Source of the DNA: Fistularia commersonii
Taxonomy: Eukaryota > Chordata > Actinopteri > Syngnathiformes > Fistulariidae
Assembly: GCA_037954325.1 (NCBI GenBank)
Contig: JBBMNZ010000001.1
Span: 7,970,874 to 8,034,873 of the forward strand
Direction: 5' to 3'
DNA: 64,000 bases
Shown: positions 47,601-55,956 of the stretch, one piece after another
Layout of the letters: each line of letters opens with the position of its first letter
How positions within the stretch are numbered: position 1 is the first letter of the stretch
The notes under the pieces: generated by a model
The model's database searches: none
What the model saw: only the letters and a program-made list of their open reading frames with translations
Told to the model about the DNA's origin: nothing
Made by a program: the position numbers and the translations under genes

Positions 47601-47803
47601 GCATCTACTAATCTGACGAAATCACATTAACAGATACCATGTAAACCCATCAGCTTTATGTATGAAGCGGGAACATCTGCTCACTCACCTATTCCCGGCG
47701 CCACATAGATGAAGTAAAGACAAGTGGTGGACATAGAGAAGAAGAATATGAAGGCCAGAAATGATCGGTTGGACATTCGCAGCAGCCGCCTCCAGTTCAC
47801 CAT
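26645..47803 (-). CDS. b4galt6: Beta-1,4-galactosyltransferase 6 (lactosylceramide synthase), nine exons joined
   Basis: Type II Golgi enzyme that moves galactose from UDP-Gal to glucosylceramide to make lactosylceramide. Coding exons (minus strand) are 47803-47689, 39691-39575, 39161-39048, 30504-30380, 30284-30168, 29571-29384, 29263-29141, 27788-27687 and 26792-26645. The joined length is 1149 nt, or 382 aa, the same as human B4GALT6. Residues about 15-36 form the membrane anchor (FLAFIFFFSMSTTCLYFIYV). Catalytic landmarks are IPFRNRHEHL (exon 5), DVDH at 228-231 (metal), FWGWGGEDDD at 287-296 and HHHRGE at 323-328. B4GALT6 rather than B4GALT5 is supported by YVIEQ, YMYILPY, YKLLRYSKERQ, the ELAPIADY end and linkage to ttr. 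Unusual: S305-L306 replaces the Gly-Tyr I recall from mammals. A second first exon lies upstream at 49734-49620, and an orphan exon 8 lies downstream. Confidence 0.95.
26793..27686 (-). other. b4galt6: b4galt6 intron 8
   Basis: 894 bp, GTAAAG donor. Mostly inside the segmental duplication; it carries the Rex-like LINE tail 27165-27640. Confidence 0.85.
27165..27640 (-). mobile_element. Rex-like LINE 3' fragment in intron 8
   Basis: Minus-strand 5'-truncated LINE end, starting about 47 bp past exon 8. It contains a small internal tandem duplication of the AAAGTGTCTTAAG segment not present in the duplicate at 17.7 kb. Confidence 0.7.
27687..27788 (-). CDS. b4galt6: b4galt6 exon 8
   Basis: CCCTCAG acceptor, GTAAAG donor. 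Encodes V301-G333 and part of R334, with the HHHRGE motif and Q330 intact. It is the copy placed correctly between exons 7 and 9. Confidence 0.95.
27789..29140 (-). other. b4galt6: b4galt6 intron 7
   Basis: 1.35 kb. Contains the remainder of the duplicated segment and, at about 28484-28668, an AT-rich LINE-like 3' tail ending CCTCAGGAACAAAAAAAG with TTCTGATTCTGAT. Nothing recognised in 28700-29130. Confidence 0.75.
28484..28668 (+). mobile_element. LINE-like 3' tail
   Basis: T-rich start, then AGGTCCCTATGCTACCCC and a CTTCCAATTGCCCCTCAGG terminus with a TTCTGAT repeat end, typical of fish LINE 3' UTRs. It abuts the edge of the segmental duplication. TAGATGTTGGAC occurs at both its left edge and inside it. 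Confidence 0.45.
29141..29263 (-). CDS. b4galt6: b4galt6 exon 7
   Basis: TATCCAG acceptor, GTATGT donor. Encodes the end of I259 to part of R300 and contains GGVSGLTVEQFRKINGFPNA and the acceptor-site WGWGGEDDD. Confidence 0.95.
29384..29571 (-). CDS. b4galt6: b4galt6 exon 6
   Basis: GGTCAG acceptor, GTATGT donor. Encodes S197 to part of I259. It includes FNRAMLFNVGF, the DVDH metal motif (228-231) and RNYYGCG. The intron to exon 7 is 120 bp. Confidence 0.95.
29572..30167 (-). other. b4galt6: b4galt6 intron 5
   Basis: 596 bp of AT-rich intron; no feature recognised. Confidence 0.8.
30168..30284 (-). CDS. b4galt6: b4galt6 exon 5
   Basis: TCTCAG acceptor, GTATGC donor; exactly 39 codons (158-196), phase 0 at both ends. 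Starts VAILIPFRNRHEHLPILFQH and ends YVIEQ: the donor-sugar (UDP-Gal) binding start of the catalytic domain. Confidence 0.95.
30380..30504 (-). CDS. b4galt6: b4galt6 exon 4
   Basis: CCACAG acceptor, GTTTGT donor. Encodes the end of K116 to K157, including GGHWRPKDCKPRWK just before the catalytic domain. Intron 4 is 95 bp. Confidence 0.92.
31320..31465. repeat. (ATGT)n/(TA)n compound microsatellite
   Basis: Alternating TATGTATG, TA and CATACATATA blocks. Two halves are inverted relative to each other. Short ORFs through it are artefacts. Confidence 0.95.
33340..35395 (+). mobile_element. Degraded RTE copy carrying an inserted repeat
   Basis: The 5' end (TGCAGCCTCAGGGCGGCA at 33340) matches the full RTE start. 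After about 55 bp it is interrupted to about 33868, then RTE sequence resumes at the GGTTAACAACGA leader. The endonuclease follows (MDILCVYETTWKGS near 34089, GADF near 34420), with frameshifts. Most of the linker and early RT is deleted around 34800-34845. The RT continues with VDLEKAYDRVP and GLYQGSALS, but the FADD box reads CADD (near 35058). It ends before the C-terminal domain. Confidence 0.8.
33465..33868 (+). repeat. Unclassified dispersed repeat, copy 2
   Basis: About 400 bp matching the reverse complement of 7925-8570. Contains the uninterrupted AAAT site that is filled in copy 1. It sits between the first 55 bp of an RTE and the rest of that RTE. Confidence 0.7.
35749..36010 (+). 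other. Possible SINE head and unexplained GC-richer patch
   Basis: GGATTTGTAGCTCAGTGTTT (35752-35771) looks like a tRNA-derived SINE A-box region, but no clear B box follows. The next 200 bp are GC-richer than the intron and open for 64 codons (35817-36011). I do not recognise the protein; it may be chance. Confidence 0.3.
37341..38406 (+). mobile_element. Pogo/Tigger-like DNA transposon, decayed
   Basis: The ends are TACCGTAAAG... and ...AATACGGTA, with repeated inner blocks TGCGCCTTATAATCCGGTGC (left) and CCTTATAATCCGGTGTGCC (right). TA at the edges fits TA target use. Inside, broken frames read like the N-terminal DNA-binding part of a pogo-type transposase: AYDAEFKLKVTSHAVQHG near 37690, then KKARWLQLENKLEQWVVEQR near 37850. 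The catalytic DDE part is missing, so this is an internally deleted copy. Confidence 0.8.
37554..37587. repeat. (TGCG)n microsatellite in the pogo-like element
   Basis: About eight GTGC units, lying inside the transposon's 5' untranslated part. Confidence 0.9.
39048..39161 (-). CDS. b4galt6: b4galt6 exon 3
   Basis: ACTGCAG acceptor, GTGAGT donor, phase 1 at both ends. Encodes the stem: DYPDGSNSSEYLVQPTTYLP and ENFTYAQNLPCPERL. NSS and NFT are possible N-glycosylation sites. Confidence 0.95.
   Translation of the reverse strand, partial: TTLMAVTQVNTWSSQPRTYRRTSPTPRTSPAQSDYLL
39162..39574 (-). other. b4galt6: b4galt6 intron 2
   Basis: 413 bp, AT-rich; nothing recognised. Confidence 0.8.
39575..39691 (-). 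CDS. b4galt6: b4galt6 exon 2
   Basis: TGGCAG acceptor, GTGAGT donor, phase 1 at both ends. Encodes ANTYFFMVQAQGIMLRDNVR and then MIRLYTNKNSTLNGT (stem region). Its 5' phase matches both candidate first exons. Confidence 0.95.
40405..40426. repeat. Perfect 22-bp AT palindrome
   Basis: AATATTCAAATATTTGAATA continuing with TT is its own reverse complement. Probably incidental in AT-rich DNA. Confidence 0.85.
40838..40875. repeat. (TTTA)n microsatellite
   Basis: About nine units. Confidence 0.95.
41527..42082 (+). mobile_element. 5'-truncated RTE with 13-bp target duplication
   Basis: 556 bp of the RTE 3' end, starting in the C-terminal reading frame (KRRVQAGWNGWRKV) and ending with the GACGGGAAAAGCCG tail and GAAGAAG repeats. 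AAAGTCCAGTGTG flanks it exactly at 41514-41526 and 42083-42095, showing a target-primed insertion. The 118-aa open part (41640-41996) is a fragment only. Confidence 0.95.
42660..43100 (-). repeat. LTR-like repeat, copy 2
   Basis: Inverted partner of about 8860-9315. On the minus strand it has a TATAAA-like box (AGTATAAATC near 42915) and, about 150 bp on, CAATAAACC (near 42760), fitting a U3-TATA-R-poly(A) layout. No internal retroelement sequence adjoins it. Confidence 0.45.
43724..43832 (+). mobile_element. LINE-like 3' tail
   Basis: Contains ATTGTAAATGAGAACTGG, then TTGACTTACCTGGTTAAATA and AAAG, a common fish LINE/SINE terminus. Confidence 0.55.
44323..44632. repeat. (GACA)n/(GATA)n compound repeat
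   Basis: About 310 bp of GACA and GATA units. It has a GACA block, GATA blocks, and a middle stretch (about 44454-44512) where GATAGACA alternates as an 8-bp unit. Bkm-like composition. The 131-aa minus-strand frame through it is an artefact. Confidence 0.97.
46087..46110. repeat. (CA)n microsatellite
   Basis: About eleven CA units with one CG interruption. Confidence 0.9.
47689..47803 (-). CDS. b4galt6: b4galt6 exon 1 (canonical, membrane anchor)
   Basis: ATG in AAAATGG context. Encodes MVNWRRLLRMSNRS, then the transmembrane helix and YVAPGI, and ends one base into A39 at a GTGAGT donor. Close to the vertebrate B4GALT6 N-terminus in RR..R.SNRS and SxxCLYFIYVAPGI. It lies in CpG-rich sequence. 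Confidence 0.95.
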
Positions 47804-48560
47804 TTTGGCTTAGGCCCACTTCTCCTTCGCTTATATGAATCCCATAAAATAACTCTTTCGGCGTTAAAAAGTCCTTGGGTTGTTCGGCGATAGCGATGGC
47901 ACAGACATTGGAAAAGGCTGCACCGTTAATGCCCAGAGATATGGATGAGGCTAATGCTAGCGGCGCTAGCCGGCCTGCTTTCCTCTGGCAAGAAATTTCC
48001 AGATGGAAATAGCAGACCTGTAACGTTAATATCAGGCAATTGGGAGCCTCACGGAGCACCACCGGTCGGGCATAGTGAAAACACCTAAGCTACCGTCAAG
48101 CAACTCATCCACACTCAACTTTTAAGGATACTTCTGGTGGTCACCCATGGTTACGGTATCGCCGGCGATGCTTTTATCGCTAGCTTTAAAGGTTGGTCAT
48201 TGAAGGGGGCAGGACTGCTCTGTCTTCTCTCCCCCAGTCTACTCTCGACCGCTGCGATGTTTCCAAAACAATCGGCGCACCACTCGATCGAACCGCGGGC
48301 ACGGGAGTCCAGTCATGCCACCGGGAGTCCCCAAGACGGTTCCGGGTGACTTTGGCATTCAAGTGTCAACCACGCCGGCTGAAATCTGTGAAAACGACTA
48401 CATAAAGGGAAATCAGACTTTGTTCCCTTTTATTTTCTGCTTGCACTGCAGACACCGTTTCCGGCAGAGTAAAAACCCCGCCCTCGTGTCACCATGGAAA
48501 CCTATGTGCGATGCACGAGCAAAGTGTCTTTCCCGTAGTGTTTTTAATTTTCTCCGGCGC
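47804..48560 (-). promoter_or_regulatory. b4galt6: CpG-rich promoter region of b4galt6
   Basis: The sequence just upstream of canonical exon 1 (to about 48560) is visibly richer in CG dinucleotides than the rest of the window (for example ATCGAACCGCGGGCACGGGA at 48287-48306). This fits a CpG-island promoter; transcription start not determined. A 95-codon plus-strand ORF here has no recognisable product. Confidence 0.6.
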
Positions 48561-49619
48561 ATTTTCGAAAAAAAAAAAAAAGAAAAACAACCCGCACAAT
48601 AAAAAAAGGGCAATGAGGACGCAAAGAAGTGTCATCGACACGTAAATTGAAAACCGTGTCTGACAAATAATAATCTAGTGCAGTGTGTTTCCCTCGTGTG
48701 GCTCTTTTTTCGGCATGAAACGATTGGAGATTGCATCGCTCTCCCTTTCACGATTTGGGGCGGGGCACTACGGCATTGAACTGCTCCCAAGAGATCCCAC
48801 GGTACGTGTAACACGCCCAAGAAGCGCTAAGGACACACCGGGATTACACCCCTCGTATCTTGCCCCGGGAGGTGGTCGAGCACCCCTCAAGTGACCCAGG
48901 TCAGATGTTTTCTTCATGTTAACCACAGATGGGGTTGTTTAAAATCTACCGAAGAGTCTATTGAGTGGACCACCGATGAAAACACAACTGTCCCACTTCA
49001 TAATCATGTACATGCAACTTCACATGGTAGGATAATAAATGTGTGTTGTCGCTGTAAAATGGGAGCTGCACACCTCCATGAAAACTTTAGAAAACGGTTG
49101 CTTAATTATTTGAAAAATGTCCGTGGCAAATTTGCTGAATTCTCATACAAATATAAACAGAAATACCACTTGAGACAGACTACAACTAATAATTGTCAAT
49201 TAGTTGTAGATAAAGCCCAGGGAGGTATGGAGGAATAAAGTGTTTCATTAGTGGGCTCAGTCTGGATTTTATCTTCTTTTCCTGTAAACAGACAACTTTC
49301 CCTTTTTCAAAGTACTGTATAGCTAAACAAGTCACTCTACATACTCCCCCTATCAAATCATTCAGGCAGATGTGATCATTTAAAAATGATGACATTTCCT
49401 TAAACCAATGAGAAGGTCAGTGGTATGCTTTGTATAGAATGGAGTAAACAAATTGTTATGGATAGAGAAAGCAACAATATATTCAGGCTTCGACAACATT
49501 AGGAGCTTTGAACACACTGATTATAGAGATCTAATCACAAGTGATCAGTGTTGTTTTTAAGACAGATGCCTTCAACACAACATAGTCACCTTGTTAAGCA
49601 TAGGTGTCTACTAACTTAC
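48561..49619 (-). other. Gap between the two candidate b4galt6 first exons
   Basis: No gene recognised. It begins with an A-run and has a moderately GC-rich part to about 48900, then becomes AT-rich. It would be intronic in transcripts starting at the upstream exon. Confidence 0.6.
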
Positions 49620-49734
49620 CTATTCCAGGAGCCACATAAATAAAGTAGAGACAGGATGTAGAAATAGAGAAGAGAAAGAGGAGGGCCAGGAATGTTGGGT
49701 TCCAGACTCGAAGCAGCTGCCCCCGGTTTACCAT
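49620..49734 (-). CDS. b4galt6: Alternative first exon of b4galt6
   Basis: 115 nt with ATG (AAAATGG context) and a GTAAGT donor, the same length and phase as canonical exon 1, so it can splice to exon 2. Encodes MVNRGQLLRVWNPTFLALLF, then LFSISTSCLYFIYVAPGI. By hand count 88 of 115 bases and 26 of 38 residues match canonical exon 1. All five base differences across the last 11 codons are silent, which argues for selection on the protein. The cytoplasmic end has lost the RR pair. Its flanks are AT-rich with no CpG island. It may be a tissue-specific anchor or a recently silenced duplicate. Confidence 0.8.
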
Positions 49735-52392
49735 TTTGACCCTTGGCATTTTAGGCCAACAAGTTGGCCAATGGGTATCCTATAAAATGTCGTTTTGAGG
49801 GTAGCAGTTCACAATTGAGTAGACATTAGCAATAGTACATACAGAATGCAAGGCCAGATATATGTATGATTCGAAACCTGGCTAGCCCATACTGTAAAAG
49901 TGGAAACTATGATGTCACAAGAGGAGGCTGTGAAGGCAGAGTCATGGTTATGCCCCCTTTTCACTATGAAACATAGATGTTACATAGTGGTAACACACTG
50001 ACAAGCGCAGCCATTGTGAACATGAAAGGTGTGATATAATACAGGAGATGTAAACTGTCATGTCACTGGCAATCTGACATCAGCCCCTTCGGAAAGCATG
50101 TGGTTGGGGGCTGGGAGTCGCTGTACAGGAAAAAACAATGATGTGAAAAAAGGAGGAGCATTTGAGGGCAAGGGGTTGTGGAAGCTTTGATGTCACACTC
50201 ATGATGGAAGAAAAACTCTTCCCTTGTGCCAGAGAGACAGGAAAAGTCTTTTCTGAGTTTTAAAGATCGATTTTTCCCTGGCTAACTATTTTCCTGACTA
50301 AACATTAGGTACATATGGCCATTATACAGACAGAATTAACAGATGGCAGTCAGCATTTGGGAAATATACATTTTCACCCTGCAAACTGTGAGAATGTCTA
50401 GTCAATAGATCTACCAGAACAACAGAGTTGATGAGGCACAGCGTCGTGGCTCGGGAGGTCAGACTGGCCATCTTGGAACTCCACATTCATGGTTGGATTC
50501 CCATGAGTCCTGCACTCCCCCTCGCCTGTCGAAGTGAGGTAAAATAGAGGTACTTGTGAAGTAGAGTAAAGTAGAGTGAAGTAGAGTGAAGTAGAGTAAT
50601 GTGCAATCACTTAGATATATAGATATCAGAAAAATAGAATATTAAAGTTAAAAAAAAAGAAATAGAAATAAACAATATATGAGAGTAGAGCTGGATGTTA
50701 AACAGCCCAACAGCAGCTGGAAGGAAGGACCAATAACATCATTCCGTCACACACTTGGGATGAATCAGATTCAATGTAAAGACTATGTGTTACAATCCCT
50801 TGCATTTGCATGACTACTAATGGGGAGGCCTTGAGGTATGGGTGCTAGACAGGGGAACCAGCGCTAGGGGACATGTAGAGTGAAGGAGAGAACCCAGGTA
50901 GGTAAGCTTGGAGAAAACATGAAGAGTCTGTAGAGGAGAACATGGAGAGAAAACAAAGTTCAAGCAGGAGACCAGAGCAATCCATGCAAGAGGACACATA
51001 GAGAGCAGTAAAGATCCAGGCAGGAGAACATGGAGAACAGAGAGCCCACAGGAGAATATGAACTGCTATAAGAAACACATTTATTCTCACATTCAGTTAA
51101 ACATGCAAGCCCAAAATCCAACCACTGCATTTAACCCATCATGGATGAGCCATAAGCAGATTGCAGCTACTGAACAGCTGCCAGGGAAGGAGCTAGTGGT
51201 TCAGTGTCTTGCTCAACCGCACTTTAACAGGCTACGAGAAGTTAGGAATCGAACCAGGAATGTTTGGTAGCAAGGCTCACCAGTCTAACCTCATCACACC
51301 CCTCTTTATTTCTTTTATTAATGGAAAGCAGTTTACACGACAAACTTTACATCCTTTACGTGTGTAGTGTAAAATTGCTTCTTACTATATATGTAGATTA
51401 TAGAGATAGATTATAGATCAGACAGATAATTGACAATAATGTTTTCTTGTTTCATAGAATTTCCTGCTTTCTTTCTTATGTCATTCAAATGCCACAATTC
51501 CATGACCATGTAAGGAGCTGTTTTTTTTTTTCTTTAAGAGGGTATCAAGCTTTAATCAAGCTTTGACGTGGATCAAGCTTTGAAGTGAATGGGGGGAATG
51601 TTCTCGTACATTTATAAATACACTGTTGTAACTGCTATCGGGGCTCTGCTACTCACTCTCTCACGAGAAGTAGCAGGCAACAGAAAGCCAGAAGCTATGT
51701 AAGAAAACTGATTGAAAGACAAATTCTTCATTTCCACAGGACAGACCTAAAAGAATTTTCCCCCACATATGTTTACAAAGATTCATAACCCGTGATCAGA
51801 TGTGCTCCAGAGTAGGGGTACGGATGAATTGACGGGATCTCTGGGATGAATGCTGTGCAGCTTAACTGGCAGGACACATCATCATCCAATCTTTCCCACT
51901 GGGTGTTTTTTTTTTGAGTTTCTGTAGTCAGCGTCTAGTGCATTGTTTTGTTGTTGTGATGACGGTCATGTCATCCATAAAGGCTCTAATGGGAGGAAGA
52001 CAAGAGGCCACTCCAGATTATCTTGCCTCCCATAACCAAGCAAGATGCTCATATCATCATCTCCATTGCTTAGACGAATGCCAAGGCGGAAATGGTACAA
52101 CCTGCCGTGATACCATTGTCCAGGTGCTACTGTTAAGCAACACTGTTACCTATTTTTATCCTTGTTGTATCCTTTCTGTTATCGATTTTTGTCCTTATTG
52201 TTGTTTTCATCCTTTTTATTGTCTTTCATTTATATTTCATATTATCTAACACTGGAGATCCTGAAAATAGCTCTTGACCAGATCCGGGGCATTGTTCGGT
52301 ATGCTGACATACTGTTGTTGAAATCCACAAGATCACATGGGGGACCCATCCAAAGATATTGGCAAGGTCAAACAAAACTACATGGTCTCTCC
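49735..52392. other. Upstream flank of b4galt6
   Basis: No gene seen. Contains a short TAGAGT/AAGTAGAGT tandem stretch (about 50560-50600), a SINE (51058-51300) and AT-rich sequence. ORFs here are short and unconvincing. Confidence 0.65.
51058..51300 (-). mobile_element. tRNA-derived SINE, copy 2
   Basis: The minus strand has a B box GGTTCGATTCC, then GACACTGAACCACTAGCTCC and GATGGGTTAAATGCAG, the same body as 11023-11245. Ends in an AT-rich tail near 51058. Confidence 0.7.
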
Positions 52393-53490
52393 ATTCTTCT
52401 TCTTCTTCTTTTGGCTTTTCCCTTCAGGGGTCGCCACAGCGAATCAACTTTCTCCATCTAACCCTATTCTCCGTATCCTCCTCTCCCACACCAACTACCT
52501 TCATATCCTCTCTCACTATGTCCATAAATCTTCTCTTTGGTCTTCCTCGAGACCTCCTGCCTGGCAGCTCCAGTTCCAGCATTCGTCTACCAATATATTC
52601 ACTATCCCTCCTCTTTACATGACCGAACCATCTCAGTCAGGCTTCTCTGACCTTCTTTTCAAAACATCTAACATGTGCTGTTCCTCTGATAGGCTCATTC
52701 CTGATCCTATCCATCCGGGTCTCTCCCAAAGAAAACCTCAACATCTTCATTTTTGCAACCTCCAGTTCTGCCTGCTGTCTTTTGGTCAGTGTAACTGTTT
52801 CTAGGCCATACAGCATCGCTGATCTTACCACTGTCTTGTACACCTTTCCTTTTATTCTGGCCGATAGTCTTCTATCACATAGTACCCCTGACACTTTTCT
52901 CCACCCATACCAGCCTGCTTGGACCCGTCTCTTCACCTCTTTTCCACACTCTCTGTTGCTCTGGACTGTTGACCCCAAGTACCTGAAATCCTCCAGCTTC
53001 TTGATCTCCACTCCCTGTAGCCTCACCGTTCCACCAGAGTTCTTCTCATTACGCACATATATTCTGTCTTGCTGCGACTAACTTTCATTCCTCTCCTTTC
53101 CAGAGCATACCTCCACTACTCTAGATTTTCCTCTACCTGTTTTCTGGTCTCACTACAGATCACAATGTCATCTGCAAACATCATGGTCCATGGGGATTCC
53201 TGTCTAACCTCATCTGTCAGCCTATCCATCACCATTGCGAACAAGAATGGTCTCAGAGCTGATCCCTGCTAGAGTCCCACCTCCACCTTGAACTTCTCTG
53301 TTACCCCTACAGCACACCGCACCACTGTCTCACAGCTAGCATACATGTCCTGCACCAATTTAACATACTTCTCTGCCACTCCAGAATTCCTCATACAATA
53401 CCAGAGCTCCTCTCTTGGCACCCTGTCATATACTTTTTCTAGGTCTACAAAAACACAATGCAGCCCCCTTCTAGCCTTCTCTGCACTTCT
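52393..53490 (-). mobile_element. Outer RTE copy, segment 1 (3' part)
   Basis: 3' end of a minus-strand RTE (CTT repeat at 52393) through the C-terminal ORF and RT motif C region. It is interrupted at about 53490 by a Rex-like fragment. It contains UAG at 53271-53269 in the GL-stop-QGS position, the same as the full copy. Frameshifts are present. Confidence 0.85.
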
Positions 53491-53496
53491 TTACTG

Positions 53497-53958
53497 ATAC
53501 CACCGAGGAGCTCCACTGAACGCCACAGGAGGTCTTTCCTCCCCGAGGCGATCAGACTTTTTAATTCCTCTCCATTCAGCCGCCGGCAACCATAACAACC
53601 TATCTTTAACTTAAAAGCAAACAAAAATGTGCAATATCTCATTTCTGTGCAATATTCAGAAACTGTGCAATATTTCATCTCATAACAGCTACACTGTGCA
53701 ATATTTCATCTCATCTCATAACTGCTACACTATAATGTTCCCTTCTATCATACTATTGTGCACTCCTTACCTCACTTGTTACTAAGACACTTATAGTTTT
53801 ATCACTGCTTACTAAGACACTTTATAGTTTCACTGAAACACTTTATAGTTTATTTTTATTTCTAATTCTGCCTTTCTTTTATTATTTATTACTGTTATAT
53901 TTTCTGTAACTCTGGCACTGCAATTTCCTTCGGGATTAATAAAGTTGTTCTTATTCTT
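53497..53958 (+). mobile_element. Rex-like LINE fragment inserted in the outer RTE
   Basis: Starts at TGATACCACCGAGGAGCTCC and ends TTCCTTCGGGATTAATAAAG plus TTCTTATT repeats. RTE homology stops before it and resumes after it. Independent of the copies in b4galt6 but truncated at nearly the same 5' position. Confidence 0.75.
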
Positions 53959-54107
53959 ATTAGCATTCTCAGTGCAAATACTACATCTGTAGTACTCTTT
54001 TCTAGGCATGAAGCCATACTGCTGTTCACAAATGCTGACTTCTGCTCTCAGTCTAGTTTCCACTACTCTTTCCCATTACTTCATTGTATGGCTCATCAAC
54101 TTTATCC
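53959..54107 (-). mobile_element. Outer RTE copy, segment 2
   Basis: RT region (FMPRK near 54005) between the Rex-like fragment and the LTR element; ends at the TATCC target duplication (54103-54107). Confidence 0.85.
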
Positions 54108-54568
54108 TGTAACGGGTGTAGGATGGACTCAATTGCAGCACAAATGAATCAGGTCTGCAGTGAAGGAGTTTTATTTCAGCGGGCACACATAAGCGTCAGT
54201 GGGTATGGCTGGATTTGAACCCAGGTCTCCCGTGTGGCAGGCAGGAACGGTACCACAAGACTGCAGTTGGATCAGGCCGGCTGACGGTACCAGCGGTGAG
54301 GAGCTGATGGGGTGAAGCTGACGCAGTAGGTCAGGGATGAGAAGAGAAGCAGAGGTCAGAGGTGAGTCGGGTCGATACCAGGGAAGCAATCCGGAAATAA
54401 ACGCTGGAGAGTCAGGCATGAGAGCGAAGACAATCTGGCAAAGAGTGTGTGGAGTGAGGTTGCATATAAGCTGGCTTGATTGGAGATGGTGAGCAGGTGA
54501 AAGCAGTGAAGCTGATGAGGGGTGTGGCTGAGCAACAGAGCAGGGGAGAGGGAGAGCAGACTGTGACA
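54108..54568 (-). repeat. 3' LTR of the chromovirus
   Basis: 461 bp, TG...CA bounded in its own orientation. Differs from the other LTR by two short indels (for example an extra stretch near 54308-54330) and scattered bases. Confidence 0.93.
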
Positions 54569-54610
54569 GAGCCCCCCCTCAAGGGATGGCTCCCGACATC
54601 CCCAAAACCA

Positions 54611-54961
54611 TCAAGCCGGGTGGGAGGAAGACCATTCCATCCCCTCAGCTGGGTGGGCGGAGGTGGTCCGGAGGAGGGCTTCCCCGACGTCCAACATCTC
54701 CCCCACGGAATGGGCCTCATCATCCTGGACAAGCGGGGGCAAAATGCGTGGTCCCCGACGACCAGACCCATTGGCTGGCTGGTCGGGGTGTTGCAGATGA
54801 AATTCGGCCACGAGACTGGGGTCCAAAATATGGCGAGTAGGAACCCAGGGCCTCTCTTCAGGACCGTACCCCTCCCAATCCACAAGGTACTGGACACCTC
54901 TACCCCGCCAACGGGAGCGAATCAGACAACGCACTCTATACACTGGCCCACCATCGACCAT
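54611..54961 (-). pseudogene. Chromodomain end of gypsy pol
   Basis: Encodes YRVRCLIRSRWRGRGVQYLV and DWEGYGPEERPWVPTRHIL, a classic chromodomain (aromatic Y...W..Y..E..W pattern), at about residues 8-47 of this frame. In chromoviruses the domain follows integrase and steers integration to chromatin marks. Here it is cut off from integrase by the inserted RTE. Confidence 0.88.
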
Positions 54962-55383
54962 TTGTGGAGGGGGAGGTGGTGGTGCCGCAATGCAGCCTCA
55001 GGGCGGCACTGGCCTGTGTCTCTCCAAGCCTGTCTTGGGGGGACACGGAGCAGTGTCTCCCTGTGCCGGTCCCAAGCCCGGATAAATGCAGAGGGTTGCG
55101 TCAGGAAGGGCATCCGGCGTAAAACTTTTGCCAAAACCAAATATGCGAGACAACCAAAACTATACCATACCGGATCGGTCGCGGACCGGGTTAACAACGA
55201 CCGCCATTGGTACTGATGACCTACAGGGTACTAATGGAAATTGGGCTACTGTGGGTCAAAGAACAAGAACAAGAAGAAGAGGAGGAGTGCGTGTTCGGAA
55301 ACAGAGAGAGAGGAGGAAAGGAAAGAGTATGGGACTGAGAGTAGGGACTTTGAATGTTGGGACTATGACAGGAAAAGGTAGAG

Positions 55384-55953
55384 TTGGTGGACATGATGCA
55401 GAGAAGGAAGGTGGATATACTGTGTGTCCAGGAGACCAGGTGGAAAGGTAGTAAGGCTAGAAGCTTAGGAGCAGGCTTTAAGTTGTACTATTATGGTACT
55501 GACAAGAAGAGAAATGGAGTTGGAGTTATCTTGAAGGAGGAGTTTGTTAGGAACGTCCTAGAGGTGAAAAGAATGTCAGATAGACTTATGAGTCTGAAAC
55601 TGGAAATTGAAGGTGTGATGCTCAATGTTGTTAGTGGCTATGCCCCGCAGGTGGGATGTGAATCTGAAGAGAAGGAGAAGTTCTGGGATGAGTTGGATGA
55701 AGTGATGCAGAATATTCCCAGAAATGAGAGAGTGGTCATTGGTGCAGACTTCAATGGACATGTCGGTGAAGGCAATAGAGGGGATGAAGAAGTGATGGGC
55801 AGATTTGGTATCCAGGATAGGAATGCCGAGGGACAGATGGTGGTAGATTTTGCAAAAAGGATGGAAATGGCTGTAGTGAACACCTTTTTCCAGAAAAAAC
55901 AGGAACATAGGGTAACTTATAAGAGCAGAGGTAGGAGCACGCAGGTAGACTAG
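55384..55953 (+). pseudogene. RTE apurinic-like endonuclease domain
   Basis: Frame of 189 codons with DILCVQETRWKGS (catalytic Glu at about residue 17), VVSGYAPQ, and VIGADFNGHVG (catalytic D and N). This is the exonuclease III-like nuclease that nicks target DNA to prime reverse transcription. The true start lies upstream in another frame (MGLRVGTLNVGTMTGKG near 55329), separated by the 2-base loss. It ends at a UAG where the 34-kb copy has a Tyr codon. Confidence 0.9.
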
Positions 55954-55956
55954 ATC

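Larger units (their letters stand above)
39692..47688 (-). other. b4galt6: b4galt6 intron 1
   Basis: 8 kb between exon 2 and the canonical exon 1. Contains a (TTTA)n tract, a truncated RTE (41527-42082), an LTR-like repeat (about 42660-43100), a LINE-like tail (43724-43832), a long GATA/GACA tract (44323-44632) and a CA repeat (46087-46110). No gene seen in 39700-40830, 40880-41510, 43110-43720, 44640-46080 or 46120-47680. The stretch 46440-46860 is GC-richer than the rest and unexplained. Confidence 0.75.

Noticed and set aside
26645..47803. B4GALT5 instead of B4GALT6
   Set aside because: Residues in exons 5, 7 and 9 and the linkage to ttr favour B4GALT6; the 382-aa length also equals human B4GALT6.
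48315..48602. 95-codon plus-strand ORF in the CpG-rich b4galt6 promoter
   Set aside because: No recognisable domain, ends in an A-rich run, and CpG-rich DNA gives long open frames by chance. A divergent non-coding transcript remains possible.
54611..54961. A host chromobox gene
   Set aside because: The chromodomain lies just inside an LTR and continues the integrase of the same element; it is the chromovirus pol C-terminus.
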